From contig NZ_PVTH01000013.1 in NCBI RefSeq assembly GCF_003002875.1, forward strand, positions 1 to 64,000: a stretch of 64,000 bases of DNA, read 5' to 3'. This stretch comes from Arcticibacter pallidicorallinus. GTDB taxonomy: Bacteria > Bacteroidota > Bacteroidia > Sphingobacteriales > Sphingobacteriaceae. Below are positions 15,918 through 25,356 of this stretch, piece by piece; position 1 is the stretch's first letter; every line of letters starts with the position of its first letter. The position numbers were made by a program, and so were the translations under genes. The notes below the pieces were generated by a model. The model was not told the DNA's origin. It did not search any database and saw nothing but the letters and a program-made list of their open reading frames with translations.

Positions 15918-17486
15918 ATGAAAAACAGACTTCTCTACCTAAGCTCAGTGCTGTCAGCACAGCTCCTGTCCGCAGAAGCACAAACTGAATTACCTTTACA
16001 GGATGCTGCGTTCGAAATCCGCGTCGTAGCGGATAAGCTCAGTGATCCCTGGGAGCTTACCAATGGCCCGGATAATCATCTGTGGGTGACCGAATCGAAA
16101 GGCTATCGCGTCCTGCGAATCGATCCTGCAAGCGGAAAGAAACAGGTACTAGCAGACTTGAACAAAGAAAGAAAATTTCCACGATTTGATAAAGTTGCTA
16201 AAAAAGACGGAGGCATACCCTGGCCACAGGGGGGACTGATGGGGATGGCGCTACACCCATCATTACTCACAGGAAAGCCATTCGTTTACCTCGCATACAT
16301 CTATGACTACAAAGGCAATCCGGGTAATGTAAACGGTGGCCAGAGCGGAGGCGGACACAAGTTTCTGCAGCGTATTGTCAGATATACTTACGATCCACAG
16401 AAAGCGAAGCTTATTCAGCCTGTCATACTCTGTGATACGATCCCTGCAAGCAACGATCATAATGGCGGTAGGCTACTCATTGCACCGGTAAACGACAAGC
16501 ATTATCTATTCTTAAGCATAGGCGACATGGGTGCCGGACAGTTTTCTAACGGCGCGCGTCAGAATAAGGCTCAGAACCAGTATAGCTACGAAGGAAAGGT
16601 CCTTAGATTCAATCTGGAAGCAGACGAAGACGACTTGAAAGAAAACCAGTGGATTCCAAACGACAACCCATTTAACGCATCCGGACAAAATGCAGTATGG
16701 TCGACCGGACACCGGAATCCACAAGGATTAACCTATGCAGAAATTAATGGCGTAGAAAGAATATACGCCGTAGAGCACGGCCCCTATTCTGACGATGAAG
16801 TAAACCTGATTGAAAAGGGCAGCAACTACGGCCATCCCCTTGTAGTTGGATACGACGATGGCAACTATAACGGTCTTGCCGCGTCAGTCTCCGACAAGGA
16901 AGACTATCCCGGCGTTTGGAACACTAGCTATCCCCTGATCAAGGATGAAAAGGCCAATGCCCGTCAGATCGGCGCACCTTACAGAAATCCAGTAACCAGC
17001 TTCTATCCTACAGGCAACAAATTGCTCACCGAGCTCTACCAGAATATAAAAAAGGGCGGAGAAAGGCAGGAATGGCAGTCATTTGCACCGTCGAGCGTGG
17101 AGGTATATCAATCAGAGGCGATTCCTGGCTGGAAAAACTCCTTACTCATCCCTACGCTTAAGGGCTCCCGACTAATAAGAGTCAAGCTGGACAATAACGG
17201 AAAGGTAGCCAACAGCAACGTATATGAATATGTGAGAGGTCAGGTGCGCTACCGCGATGTTGCCGTATCAAACGACGGCTTGAAGCTCTACCTGGCTGTC
17301 GACAGTTCTGCAGTAAGCTCCGGACCGTCAAAAGCCGATCCAATGCAAGTTTCATACAGAGGCTGCATTTTGGAGCTAACCTATAAGTCCGAAACCGCCC
17401 ATTCCTACAATGGCACAAAGGAGAATCCTGCTTCATATCCACCTTCATTAGAAACTTTGCTCAGCTTTGAAAGGAAAAATATGTAA
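15918..17486 (+). CDS. PQQ-dependent sugar dehydrogenase-like (GSDH) protein
   Basis: A 522-residue exported protein: signal peptide MKNRLLYLSSVLSAQLLSAEAQ, then a six-bladed propeller of the glucose/sorbosone dehydrogenase family. Seen motifs are LSDPWELTNGPDNHLWVTE, DHNGGRL, GHRNPQGLTY and the metal/cofactor loop EHGPYSDDEVNLIEKGSNYG. Family members oxidise sugars in the periplasm with pyrroloquinoline quinone. Whether this one binds PQQ is not proven here, and no PQQ synthesis gene is in the window. The start at 15918 is chosen because the signal peptide begins there. It is divergent from susC, hinting at one nutrient. Confidence 0.85.
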   Translation: MKNRLLYLSSVLSAQLLSAEAQTELPLQDAAFEIRVVADKLSDPWELTNGPDNHLWVTESKGYRVLRIDPASGKKQVLADLNKERKFPRFDKVAKKDGGIPWPQGGLMGMALHPSLLTGKPFVYLAYIYDYKGNPGNVNGGQSGGGHKFLQRIVRYTYDPQKAKLIQPVILCDTIPASNDHNGGRLLIAPVNDKHYLFLSIGDMGAGQFSNGARQNKAQNQYSYEGKVLRFNLEADEDDLKENQWIPNDNPFNASGQNAVWSTGHRNPQGLTYAEINGVERIYAVEHGPYSDDEVNLIEKGSNYGHPLVVGYDDGNYNGLAASVSDKEDYPGVWNTSYPLIKDEKANARQIGAPYRNPVTSFYPTGNKLLTELYQNIKKGGERQEWQSFAPSSVEVYQSEAIPGWKNSLLIPTLKGSRLIRVKLDNNGKVANSNVYEYVRGQVRYRDVAVSNDGLKLYLAVDSSAVSSGPSKADPMQVSYRGCILELTYKSETAHSYNGTKENPASYPPSLETLLSFERKNM

Positions 17487-17557
17487 TTTAGAATAAGGCA
17501 GCGCCGAATCCTCCTGCCTTGTTCTCAATTACAATCAAACCTACCAAACTCAATAAG

Positions 17558-18127
17558 ATGGAAACTACTTTTCAGAGTCAAACCACGCTATCACAAGAGC
17601 AGGCTGAGGAAATCCTGCAGGTTTTCAAGGCCCGCTTCGAAAAAAACATGAACCGTCATGACAGTGTGGACTGGACCCGCGTGCAGAAGAAACTGGAAGC
17701 TTCGCCCGACAAGCTTTGGTCGCTCCATGAGATGGAAAGAACGGGTGGCGAGCCTGACGTTATCGGAAAAGAGGGCGACAACTACATCTTTGTTGATTGT
17801 TCAGCAGAAAGTCCGAAAGGTCGCAGAAGCATCTGTTACGATCGCGCAGCACTTGATTCCAGAAAAGAGAACAAACCCTGGAGTAACGCACTTGAAATGG
17901 CGGCGGACATGGGGATAGAGATCCTGAACGAAGAGCAATACAGGCAGCTGCAGCAACTCGGAAAATTTGATACGAAAACCTCCAGCTGGATAGAGACACC
18001 AGCCGATATAAGGAAACTGGGAGGAGCACTATTCGGTGACCGCCGTTATAATACCGTTTTCACTTATCACAATGGTGCTGATTCTTATTATGCAGCAAGA
18101 GGGTTTCGTGGAATGATCAAGATCTAA
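17558..18127 (+). CDS. DUF4256 domain protein
   Basis: A 189-residue soluble protein that I recognise as DUF4256: LWSLHEMERTGGEPDVIG, FVDCSAESPKGRRSICYD, and the terminal FTYHNGADSYYAARGFRG. No signal peptide. Its biochemical function is unknown. The start is placed at 17558 (METTFQSQ); a frame from 17519 would add 13 residues without support. It lies 71 nt after the sugar dehydrogenase gene, on the same strand, and may share its transcript. Confidence 0.8.
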   Translation: METTFQSQTTLSQEQAEEILQVFKARFEKNMNRHDSVDWTRVQKKLEASPDKLWSLHEMERTGGEPDVIGKEGDNYIFVDCSAESPKGRRSICYDRAALDSRKENKPWSNALEMAADMGIEILNEEQYRQLQQLGKFDTKTSSWIETPADIRKLGGALFGDRRYNTVFTYHNGADSYYAARGFRGMIKI

Positions 18128-18255
18128 GCCATAAGCAGATTCTGCATCCCAAGCTTAACTTCCTACCTGGTGGATTAAAACTTCCGATACATCAATCAGG
18201 TATAAAAATTTTGGCCGATGTGAATTTCTTAAACCAATAATGCTAATTTCATCAC

Positions 18256-19071
18256 ATGAATACAGCACAGCATTCCGGCATGCATCTGGAAAAACCCATC
18301 AGCAGTGGATACGCCTCCGTCAATGATACTCAGGTCTATTACCAAATATACGGTGAGGGTCGACCTATAATTTTATTACACGGTGCTTTTATGACTATTG
18401 AGACGAACTGGGGGGAGCTAATTTCGGAGCTGTCGAAAACAAGGAAAGTAATTGCCCTGGAATTGCAAGGACATGGTCGCACTCCGTTTTCAGATAGGCC
18501 CCTTTCACGCGCTACTTTAGCAAGCGATATTGAAGGCGTAATGGATTACCTGAACATTGACCGGGCCGATGTAGCAGGCTATAGCTTTGGTGGCTCTGTA
18601 GCCTACCAGTTTGCCGTACAGTACCCTGAAAGGTTGAGAAAATTGGCAATTATTTCTTCCGCCTATAAAACAGAAGGCTGGGCACCAGAAACAAACGCAG
18701 CCTTTAAAGCAATGAAGCCTGAATTCTTCTCCAATACCCCCATGCAGACCGCGTATAAAGCAGTAGCACCCGATAAAACAAAGTGGATCCCTTTCCTCGA
18801 AAAGATGATTGCTTTAGCCGGAGAACCTTATAACACAGGAGATGAAAATATCGCCAACATTACCTCTCCCATTCTGTTGATCGCCGGCGACAACGATGGA
18901 CTGAACAAAATAGAGTTGATCAAAACCTACGAATCGATTGCAGGCGCTACGAATCCCGACCCTGGCGTCATGCCTGAATCACAGCTCGCCATCCTACCCG
19001 GGCAGGGACATGTAAGTTTGATGTACCAAACACAAACAATTTTCAGCTATCTGGATAGCTTTTTAGGGTAA
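18256..19071 (+). CDS. Alpha/beta hydrolase
   Basis: A 271-residue alpha/beta-hydrolase fold enzyme. It has the oxyanion-hole block ILLHGAFM, the nucleophile elbow GYSFGGS (Ser in the middle), an acid in LLIAGDNDGLN and the catalytic His in PGQGHVSLM, so the triad is complete. There is no signal peptide, so it acts in the cytosol. The substrate (ester, lactone or epoxide-like) cannot be told. It is the last gene before the CRISPR array, whose distal end is 133 nt downstream. Confidence 0.88.
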   Translation: MNTAQHSGMHLEKPISSGYASVNDTQVYYQIYGEGRPIILLHGAFMTIETNWGELISELSKTRKVIALELQGHGRTPFSDRPLSRATLASDIEGVMDYLNIDRADVAGYSFGGSVAYQFAVQYPERLRKLAIISSAYKTEGWAPETNAAFKAMKPEFFSNTPMQTAYKAVAPDKTKWIPFLEKMIALAGEPYNTGDENIANITSPILLIAGDNDGLNKIELIKTYESIAGATNPDPGVMPESQLAILPGQGHVSLMYQTQTIFSYLDSFLG

Positions 19072-19204
19072 TCCGGAGCGGAAGAGGGGCAGGAACCCCA
19101 CAGCAGAATTGGACGAATTCGTATTAGCATGAAAGAGGGTGTACATTAAATTGCGATCGCCCTCTCTTGTGTTTGCCCCACTAAGTTTCGGCCATGTCAA
19201 ACCC

Positions 19205-19233
19205 GTTTCAATTCTTCGACAGTTCGATCAATG
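19205..19233 (-). repeat. Decayed terminal CRISPR repeat
   Basis: The sequence shares TTTCAATTC and then CGAT-AA with the array repeat, matching roughly two thirds of its positions, and lies one unit (61 nt) before the first clear repeat at 19266. It is best read as a degenerate repeat at the old end of the array. Confidence 0.55.
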
Positions 19234-19265
19234 TTACAAGATTAAACACATCAGCGTCTTATTGC

Positions 19266-20536
19266 ATTTCAATTCCTATATGGTGCGATTAACGGTTTTC
19301 GTACTCACTAAGCATCGTTCCAAAACTTCTATTTCAATTCCTACATGGTGCGATTAAGGACCTCATTCCCTGTTCTTTGCAACATAGGTCTAAGTATTTC
19401 AATTCCTACATGATGCGATTAAGGGAACATCCCATCAGCAGCTCTTAGTGTATTTACTTAATTTCAATTCCTACATGGTGCGATTAAGGGTTAATTTAAC
19501 GAGGTCGCGAGTAAACGCGTGCTGAAATTTCAATTCCTACATGGTGCGATTAAGGGTATATGGGCTTAAACTCTCCCAATATTGCAAACAAATTTCAATT
19601 CCTACATGGTGCGATTAAGGGACAACCCCGCCACGATCATGAAATAATATAGATTATTTCAATTCCTACATGGTGCGATTAAGGGGTGTAATGGGGGCGA
19701 ACGTGGGAGCCACAAGCGGCAATTTCAATTCCTACATGGTGCGATTAAGGGCCCGATAAGCAAATCTTTCAAAGGGTATCCACTTAATTTCAATTCCTAC
19801 ATGGTGCGATTAAGGGTAACAATAAATTCATTTGGTGGATGGAAGGTTAAACTATTTCAATTCCTACATGGTGCGATTAAGGGACAAAGCGCAACAGCAG
19901 CGCCAAATTTATTCTTTATTTCAATTCCTACATGGTGCGATTAAGGGTACCTACAATCTTCATACGTTAGCCCGCCGTCAAACGATTTCAATTCCTACAT
20001 GGTGCGATTAAGGGGCTACGCCCCACCCAGAGGTGTTAAGCTCTTAAAAAATTTCAATTCCTACATGGTGCGATTAAGGGTTAAATCCCATCTGAATAAC
20101 TGGCAAACCTGCGTATTTCAATTCCTACATGGTGCGATTAAGGGTTCCAATGAAAAGTCGAGGCTTAAACCCTCTCCGATTTCAATTCCTACATGGTGCG
20201 ATTAAGGGTGTATACGCATTATTATTTTTTATTTGAGGTTATCAATTTCAATTCCTACATGGTGCGATTAAGGGGGTGATCTATATATCTGTTGGATGTA
20301 ATATGAAAGATTTCAATTCCTACATGGTGCGATTAAGGGAGAGCTGATAATATACGACAAGCATCTTTCCGAGAATTTCAATTCCTACATGGTGCGATTA
20401 AGGGTTTATTCAAAATTTCACAATGACGCCACTTCAAGAGCATTTCAATTCCTACATGGTGCGATTAAGGGGGTCATAGGCGGTTGTGCCTTCCCCATTC
20501 AATTTTATTTCAATTCCTACATGGTGCGATTAAGGG
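19266..20536 (-). CRISPR. Type I-B CRISPR array, 20 repeats and 19 spacers
   Basis: Twenty 30-nt repeats start at 19266, 19331, 19396, 19461, 19527, 19592, 19656, 19722, 19787, 19854, 19918, 19985, 20051, 20115, 20179, 20245, 20310, 20375, 20442 and 20507. On the plus strand they begin ATTTCAATTCC and end GCGATTAAGGG. Spacers are 34-37 nt and all differ. The first three repeats carry one or two substitutions each; the other 17 are identical. Transcribed as the minus strand, each repeat ends in ATTGAAAT, the 8-nt crRNA 5' handle expected after Cas6 cleavage in type I-B. This puts the leader at the cas2 side and the oldest units at the low-coordinate end. Confidence 0.98.
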
Positions 20537-20742
20537 CCGTCGATTTACGTTTGTAAAAGTAGGCTTTTTTGCTAACCAAACAAGTTTCTTAACTCGGATT
20601 TCTAACCAAAGTTAGTCGTTCACGAATAAACAGATTTTATGCTGGAGATCGACAACCTCGTTCAACCACACTAGAGGCTGAATAATGAATGGAAATTAAA
20701 ATTTAACATGTCAAAGAACATTGCTTTCGTCTTCACCGACGA
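20537..20742 (-). promoter_or_regulatory. CRISPR leader
   Basis: These 206 nt between cas2 and the first repeat are AT-rich and contain no gene. On the minus strand TAACTTTG (20614-20607) matches the Bacteroidota -7 box; RNA would start some 65 nt before the first repeat. TTTGGTTAG occurs twice there (20610-20602 and 20580-20572), spaced 30 nt, and could be a site used in spacer acquisition or transcription. Confidence 0.7.
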
Positions 20743-21006
20743 CTAAATGAACGTATTGAGTTCATTCTTTTCATAACCAATGACCTCTTTTTCGAGCCAT
20801 TTTTCTTCTCGACTTTTGAATAGAATAATACTATCTTCATCCGGCCTGATAATAGTTTCAGCCCGACTAATCAGCTCTTTTAATTTCACCGGACTAATCT
20901 CCCCTTCGAAAACAGAGTTCTGGATCCAGTTCAAATATTGCCGGCACAACTTGAGCATCCTCTGCACGCGCCTTTCCTTAATATCGTATACTAAAATTAC
21001 ATACAT
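20743..21006 (-). CDS. cas2: CRISPR adaptation protein Cas2
   Basis: An 87-residue Cas2 with the ferredoxin-like start MYVILVYDIKERRVQRMLKLCRQYLNWIQNSVFEGE. The Asp8 after the first strand is the family's conserved acidic residue. The Cas2 dimer bridges two Cas1 dimers in the spacer integrase. It is the last gene of the leftward cas operon, 22 nt after cas1, and is followed by the leader and array. Confidence 0.97.
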   Translation of the reverse strand: MYVILVYDIKERRVQRMLKLCRQYLNWIQNSVFEGEISPVKLKELISRAETIIRPDEDSIILFKSREEKWLEKEVIGYEKNELNTFI

Positions 21007-21028
21007 AAAATTCTATCTAAAATGAGCA

Positions 21029-22033
21029 TTACCATCTTGCTTTGAACGGTTTGTATTCTTCAATTCCAAGGATATGTTTGCTAAGCTTATAACATTCTAA
21101 CTTGATCAAGTGCTTATAACTTACATTCCTACCAAGTTTCGGGTGTTTAAAGGTCTCATTTATTCGCTCTTCCCAAACTTTAACAAACGCCTTTTTACCT
21201 GCAGGGTTTAACAGGCAGCTGTTCAGATTCCTGACGAAGTCTTTCGACTGAATCTCTTTTTTATTCAACACCCTGAATATGGTGCGATCTACAATGATTG
21301 GCTTGAATATTTCTGCAATATCTAATGCCAGAGAATAGCGACGAAAACCAGGTTCATGCAAAAAACTAATCGTGGGATTAAGCTGCGTATGATAAATCTG
21401 GCCAAGACACAGCGAATAGCACATCATATTTCCGAAAGAGATAAGCGCATTGATTTCATTTTCAGGAGGCTGCTTCTTGCGCCCATCCATCGAGTGGCTG
21501 TTAATGATAGAGTCGAAGGCATGGTAATAAGCCTGGCGGATATTTCCTTCAATCCCCATTAATTCATTTACTGCCAAACACTGTGGAATAAGCTCCGAAT
21601 AACCCTCTATCGATCGCAGCTCTGCACTCACATCCTTTTCCCTGTTAAGATAATAGCGCAGGTTTTTGGACATATTGAAGGCTGCTCCGCTTACGAAATT
21701 CCTGGCTATCTTCATTCGCTTTTTTTTATCTGAGTAGTGCTGAGTTTGTGCAATCTGCATTTTACCGGCAAGCAGATATTCTTTCGGAAAGAAACTTCCG
21801 GTATAATGTTCATAATAATCAAAGAAATGAACAGCAATACCCGACTTCCCAAGGAAATTATATAGGGCGCTATTGGCGTCTAAACTGCCAAAACAGTAAA
21901 AATCAGAGACACCTTCAACAGGTATATACTTAGGCTGCCCCTCTCTCCCCTCCTCATCCACTGGTGTAAATTTCAGAGTATTGTCTTTTCGGCTCATGCG
22001 GCCGGGATTGAACAGGTAATAGGTTTTCTTCAT
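21029..22033 (-). CDS. cas1: CRISPR integrase Cas1 (type I-B)
   Basis: A 334-residue Cas1. The catalytic metal ligands are visible as E162 (in GIEGNIRQAYY), H226 (FLHEPGFRRYSLALDIAE) and E241 of the same block. The N-terminal beta domain starts MKKTYYLFNPGRMSRKDNTL, typical of the Cas1b group that accompanies type I-B systems. With Cas2 it cuts the leader-proximal repeat and inserts protospacers. It sits between cas4 and cas2; the gap to cas4 is 59 nt, the largest inside the operon. Confidence 0.97.
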   Translation of the reverse strand: MKKTYYLFNPGRMSRKDNTLKFTPVDEEGREGQPKYIPVEGVSDFYCFGSLDANSALYNFLGKSGIAVHFFDYYEHYTGSFFPKEYLLAGKMQIAQTQHYSDKKKRMKIARNFVSGAAFNMSKNLRYYLNREKDVSAELRSIEGYSELIPQCLAVNELMGIEGNIRQAYYHAFDSIINSHSMDGRKKQPPENEINALISFGNMMCYSLCLGQIYHTQLNPTISFLHEPGFRRYSLALDIAEIFKPIIVDRTIFRVLNKKEIQSKDFVRNLNSCLLNPAGKKAFVKVWEERINETFKHPKLGRNVSYKHLIKLECYKLSKHILGIEEYKPFKARW

Positions 22034-22092
22034 ACCGTTTGCTTTCAGATCGAATGTATGGGTTGTTTAAACATCTCAATTAAGGTTACAGG

Positions 22093-22602
22093 TCATGCAT
22101 CATCATTAATGTAGCAGAAATCATAATAGCTACAAGTTTTGCAAATGGGCCTATCTAACAGTGGCGGACAATTCTCTGATTTAACAATCTGATCAATACT
22201 CCGTTCCCAGTCTTCTATTTCTAAAATATCTGCAGGAGAAAGGCAAACCCGCTCGGTTTGTCGCATTTTAGGATATTCAATTACCCCGCTAACACCCTCT
22301 ACACCATTGCGCAGAAGTTTATAAATGTAGTATTTCACCTGAGCTATATGTGCCTTTTCTACTTTGTTAGACTTCTTAACTTCATGAACAACTTTGTTCC
22401 TGGCATCATAAAAATCAATTTTTATTCCATCTATCTCTACTTCGGTGTATTTCTCTGAACGGGAAGCATAAGAAGTCTCTCCGATCAGTTTGCCTTCGGC
22501 TACTGTTTCTGAGGTATGTTCCATGCGAATGCCGTTGGCATGCAGCCAAAGTTCGCGCTTACAGACATGGTAAAGGTTGATAAGGGTGGCGTTGATTTGC
22601 AT
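22093..22602 (-). CDS. cas4: CRISPR-associated Cas4 nuclease
   Basis: A 169-residue RecB-like nuclease. Four cysteines for the Fe-S cluster are in place: Cys14 and the C-terminal Cys154, Cys157 and Cys163. Between them lie IDFYD and HEVKKSNK, the acidic and lysine residues of the nuclease motif. Cas4 trims pre-spacers and sets PAM choice and orientation before Cas1-Cas2 integration. It starts 6 nt after cas3. Confidence 0.95.
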   Translation of the reverse strand: MQINATLINLYHVCKRELWLHANGIRMEHTSETVAEGKLIGETSYASRSEKYTEVEIDGIKIDFYDARNKVVHEVKKSNKVEKAHIAQVKYYIYKLLRNGVEGVSGVIEYPKMRQTERVCLSPADILEIEDWERSIDQIVKSENCPPLLDRPICKTCSYYDFCYINDDA

Positions 22603-22608
22603 AGCTTG

Positions 22609-25356
22609 CTAGATAAAGAAGGAATCACTAAAGGCTTTTGTATTGAGTCCGGCTTCCAAAGAATAAGGCCTACCATCGCTTCTTTCCTCATCCCAGTGTG
22701 AGAAATAAACATAGCCATATTCCTCGCGCCCAAAACCCTCCTGAATCTTTTTCACATCAGAAGAATAACTGATCAATGAGAAACAAAATTTTGACAGGAT
22801 ACTTTGCAAATGCTTAAAACGCGTTTTATCCTCAATGCTGAATCCCTGGGTTCGGTTATGAATGACCTCCTTATAAGCCTCCCAAACTAATTTACCATTA
22901 ACTTCAGCTTCGCCAAAATAGGCGTTCAGCCTACTCAATAAATCTAGATCGCATTTCGAAAATATAGCCTCAGTTGTCTCCTTTACCGTTATTTTCACAG
23001 GCAATGTAAGTGGCACAAATACCGAAACATTATCCTGATCAATAATCCTGAATTTTTTGTCGACGTCCTTATAGTTAAGTTTTGCTATGGAGGATTGATA
23101 GGAGGACAAGTTATCAGCGTAATTTCTATTATTTGACCTTATTATTTTGCTGATAACCTGATTGTAGAGATAGCCAAAATCTTTCTCTTTTAAGATTCTC
23201 TCATAGTCAGATCTGCCGATGTTTTCACGTGTTATTTTAAATCGCAGATCTTTATGATGAAGAGCTTTTGCATCATTATAATTAAAAAGATAAACTTCGC
23301 AGCCCGCTTTATTGGCATTTCTGTTGACACGACCGGCCAACTGCTCATCCGAATCAATCAAAGACCTATTTTTAAAACCCAGGTCCATATCAATATCAAC
23401 GCCAGCTTCAACAACCTGTGTTGTTATGAGAAGGATGTTTAATGTCTTATCTGATAATTTAAGTGTATTTATAATCTCTTTTCTCCTGGCTTCTAAAACT
23501 GTCCCGGATAATAGCAAGACCTGATCAAAGGGATGAGATAAATTCATAACAGCCTCGTAAAATTCTGAAGCTGACTTCTTAAAAATAAATTCGATTATAG
23601 TTCTTACCGATCCTGTTTCCGACTTCTCAATCCGGTATTCTTCAGATTTCCGAATTACAACTTCTGCTAATTCATCCAACGATATTTCCGCTTCAAAATA
23701 ATCAAACCGGAAATTCACCCGCTCACTGAAATTGGGATTTCGAAGATAGCGTGAAGCATTTGGAAGGAGTGATATGTATGTATTTTTGTAGTCCGAAAGC
23801 AGATCAATATCGCCGATCTTAGGCAAGGTAGCCGACATCAAGATAAAGCGGATATTAAAAAAACGGGAGTATTCAGAAATAAAGTACATAAGCTTGTCCC
23901 ATATTTCCGGATTATAAGACTGTAATTCGTCAACAACAACCACCGAATTCGCCAGCCGGTGAAGCAAATAGTTACTCTCCTTTTGATTCGTCTTAAGGAT
24001 ATCGAAAAATCGGATGTGAGATAATACCGTTACCGGATAAAAAGCAAAAAGTCTACTGATAAAATCCTTTTTAGCATCTCCGAAATAACCATCCGCATCA
24101 GCCTCACCGATATTACTGAACCCTGCTTTGGAATGGAGTTCAGCCAGCTCATTCTCTTCGAATCCAAAGGATGCTTTTAATGCTTGACAGGTTTGCGTAA
24201 TTAAACTGGTAAACGGAAAAACATAATATACTTTGTTGATTTCTGGATTCGCTCTCAACAGCTCAGATACCGCAATCATCGATAAATTTGTTTTCCCACC
24301 ACCTGTAGGCGCCTCAATATAAAACAAACGTTCCTTAAGGTTCTGACGCAGAGTCTGAATAAGTTCTGCTGCCATTTTTCGCCGGATAAGATTCAAATTG
24401 CTACTTGATTTTTCCATCGGAATAGCAAAGTGGTCAGCCTGTTCGGCATCCTTATATATTGCCTTATTGTGTTGATAGTTTTGTAAGTGATCAATAAGCT
24501 TCTCAACGCGTTCCCTGCTTTTGAATACTCCAAAATCATAGGTCGGACAGTCATTCACGTACTCATGCGTGGCAAGATAATCGGACGCTGTAAGTAGAGA
24601 AAAATTGAGTTTTAAAAGAGTAAAAAGAGGGAATCCAGACTTTAAAATATTATCTATCTGTGCTAAATAATTTCTTTCAAGGTTCAATGGTACAACTTCG
24701 GCAAGCCTTGGATCAATCCCCAATTGATAAATGCTGAGATATTTTTTTAGCTCACTTTCGTTGTTCCCAAAATTTATCTCCTGTTTCAGTGGCTCAGAAA
24801 GAGTTGGAGAGTGATGTTTGAAAATGCTATAAGAAAGGACTATCGAAAACGCATCTACAAACCGCTTCTCAATCGGAAGAAGAGAATTATCAGATTGGTG
24901 CTTTTGAATCTGTTTGAGAATAAAGAGATAGGCCCCTAATGTGGAATGATTGGAACCAAGTGGGTTTCCTCTAATTAGTTTGAATAGAGGATTATTCATT
25001 TTCAGAGGATCAGCCTGAAAGTTTATATTCACCTTCCCGAAATCATGAAAACATATCGTATAGGCAAATGCCTCCTTGAGATAGTTTCCTACAATCTCGA
25101 TGCTAATCTGGGGTATTTTATTCAGTTTTATTACTTCATGTATCAGGGCATCGATTGAATTATCCAAAAAATGCTCTTCAACGAGAATCGTGAAATAAGA
25201 ATTGACGAGACTGATGTGCTCATTCAACGTTTCAGATAACTTAGAGGATTTTGTATGCGCCAAATACTTTGATACATCAGGCAGCCATTCTGAAAGATCA
25301 GGAATGGCTGCCATTATCTGTCTGGTGCTTTTAAAGGAGCTGGACATATTTGTCAA
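22609..25356 (-). CDS. cas3: CRISPR-associated helicase-nuclease Cas3
   Basis: A 915-residue fusion. The N-terminal HD nuclease shows H47, the FHDFGK block (HD at 104-105), H137 and the HH pair 181-182. The superfamily 2 helicase follows: Walker A APTGGGKT (349-356), DELQ at 476-479 as the DEAD-type box, MSAT near 507-510, and QLAGRVNRNA as motif VI. It is recruited to Cascade-bound DNA, unwinds it and degrades it. Its 5' end overlaps cas5 by 26 nt from the first ATG; a second ATG at 25347 would still overlap. Confidence 0.97.
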   Translation of the reverse strand: MTNMSSSFKSTRQIMAAIPDLSEWLPDVSKYLAHTKSSKLSETLNEHISLVNSYFTILVEEHFLDNSIDALIHEVIKLNKIPQISIEIVGNYLKEAFAYTICFHDFGKVNINFQADPLKMNNPLFKLIRGNPLGSNHSTLGAYLFILKQIQKHQSDNSLLPIEKRFVDAFSIVLSYSIFKHHSPTLSEPLKQEINFGNNESELKKYLSIYQLGIDPRLAEVVPLNLERNYLAQIDNILKSGFPLFTLLKLNFSLLTASDYLATHEYVNDCPTYDFGVFKSRERVEKLIDHLQNYQHNKAIYKDAEQADHFAIPMEKSSSNLNLIRRKMAAELIQTLRQNLKERLFYIEAPTGGGKTNLSMIAVSELLRANPEINKVYYVFPFTSLITQTCQALKASFGFEENELAELHSKAGFSNIGEADADGYFGDAKKDFISRLFAFYPVTVLSHIRFFDILKTNQKESNYLLHRLANSVVVVDELQSYNPEIWDKLMYFISEYSRFFNIRFILMSATLPKIGDIDLLSDYKNTYISLLPNASRYLRNPNFSERVNFRFDYFEAEISLDELAEVVIRKSEEYRIEKSETGSVRTIIEFIFKKSASEFYEAVMNLSHPFDQVLLLSGTVLEARRKEIINTLKLSDKTLNILLITTQVVEAGVDIDMDLGFKNRSLIDSDEQLAGRVNRNANKAGCEVYLFNYNDAKALHHKDLRFKITRENIGRSDYERILKEKDFGYLYNQVISKIIRSNNRNYADNLSSYQSSIAKLNYKDVDKKFRIIDQDNVSVFVPLTLPVKITVKETTEAIFSKCDLDLLSRLNAYFGEAEVNGKLVWEAYKEVIHNRTQGFSIEDKTRFKHLQSILSKFCFSLISYSSDVKKIQEGFGREEYGYVYFSHWDEERSDGRPYSLEAGLNTKAFSDSFFI

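Noticed and set aside
19139-20205. Open frames in the CRISPR array (19139-19357, 19999-20205)
   Set aside because: They are translations of repeats and spacers; the same peptide recurs with each repeat. No independent gene.
19266-20536. Self-targeting spacers
   Set aside because: By eye none of the 19 spacers matches another part of the window. Matches elsewhere in the genome cannot be tested here.
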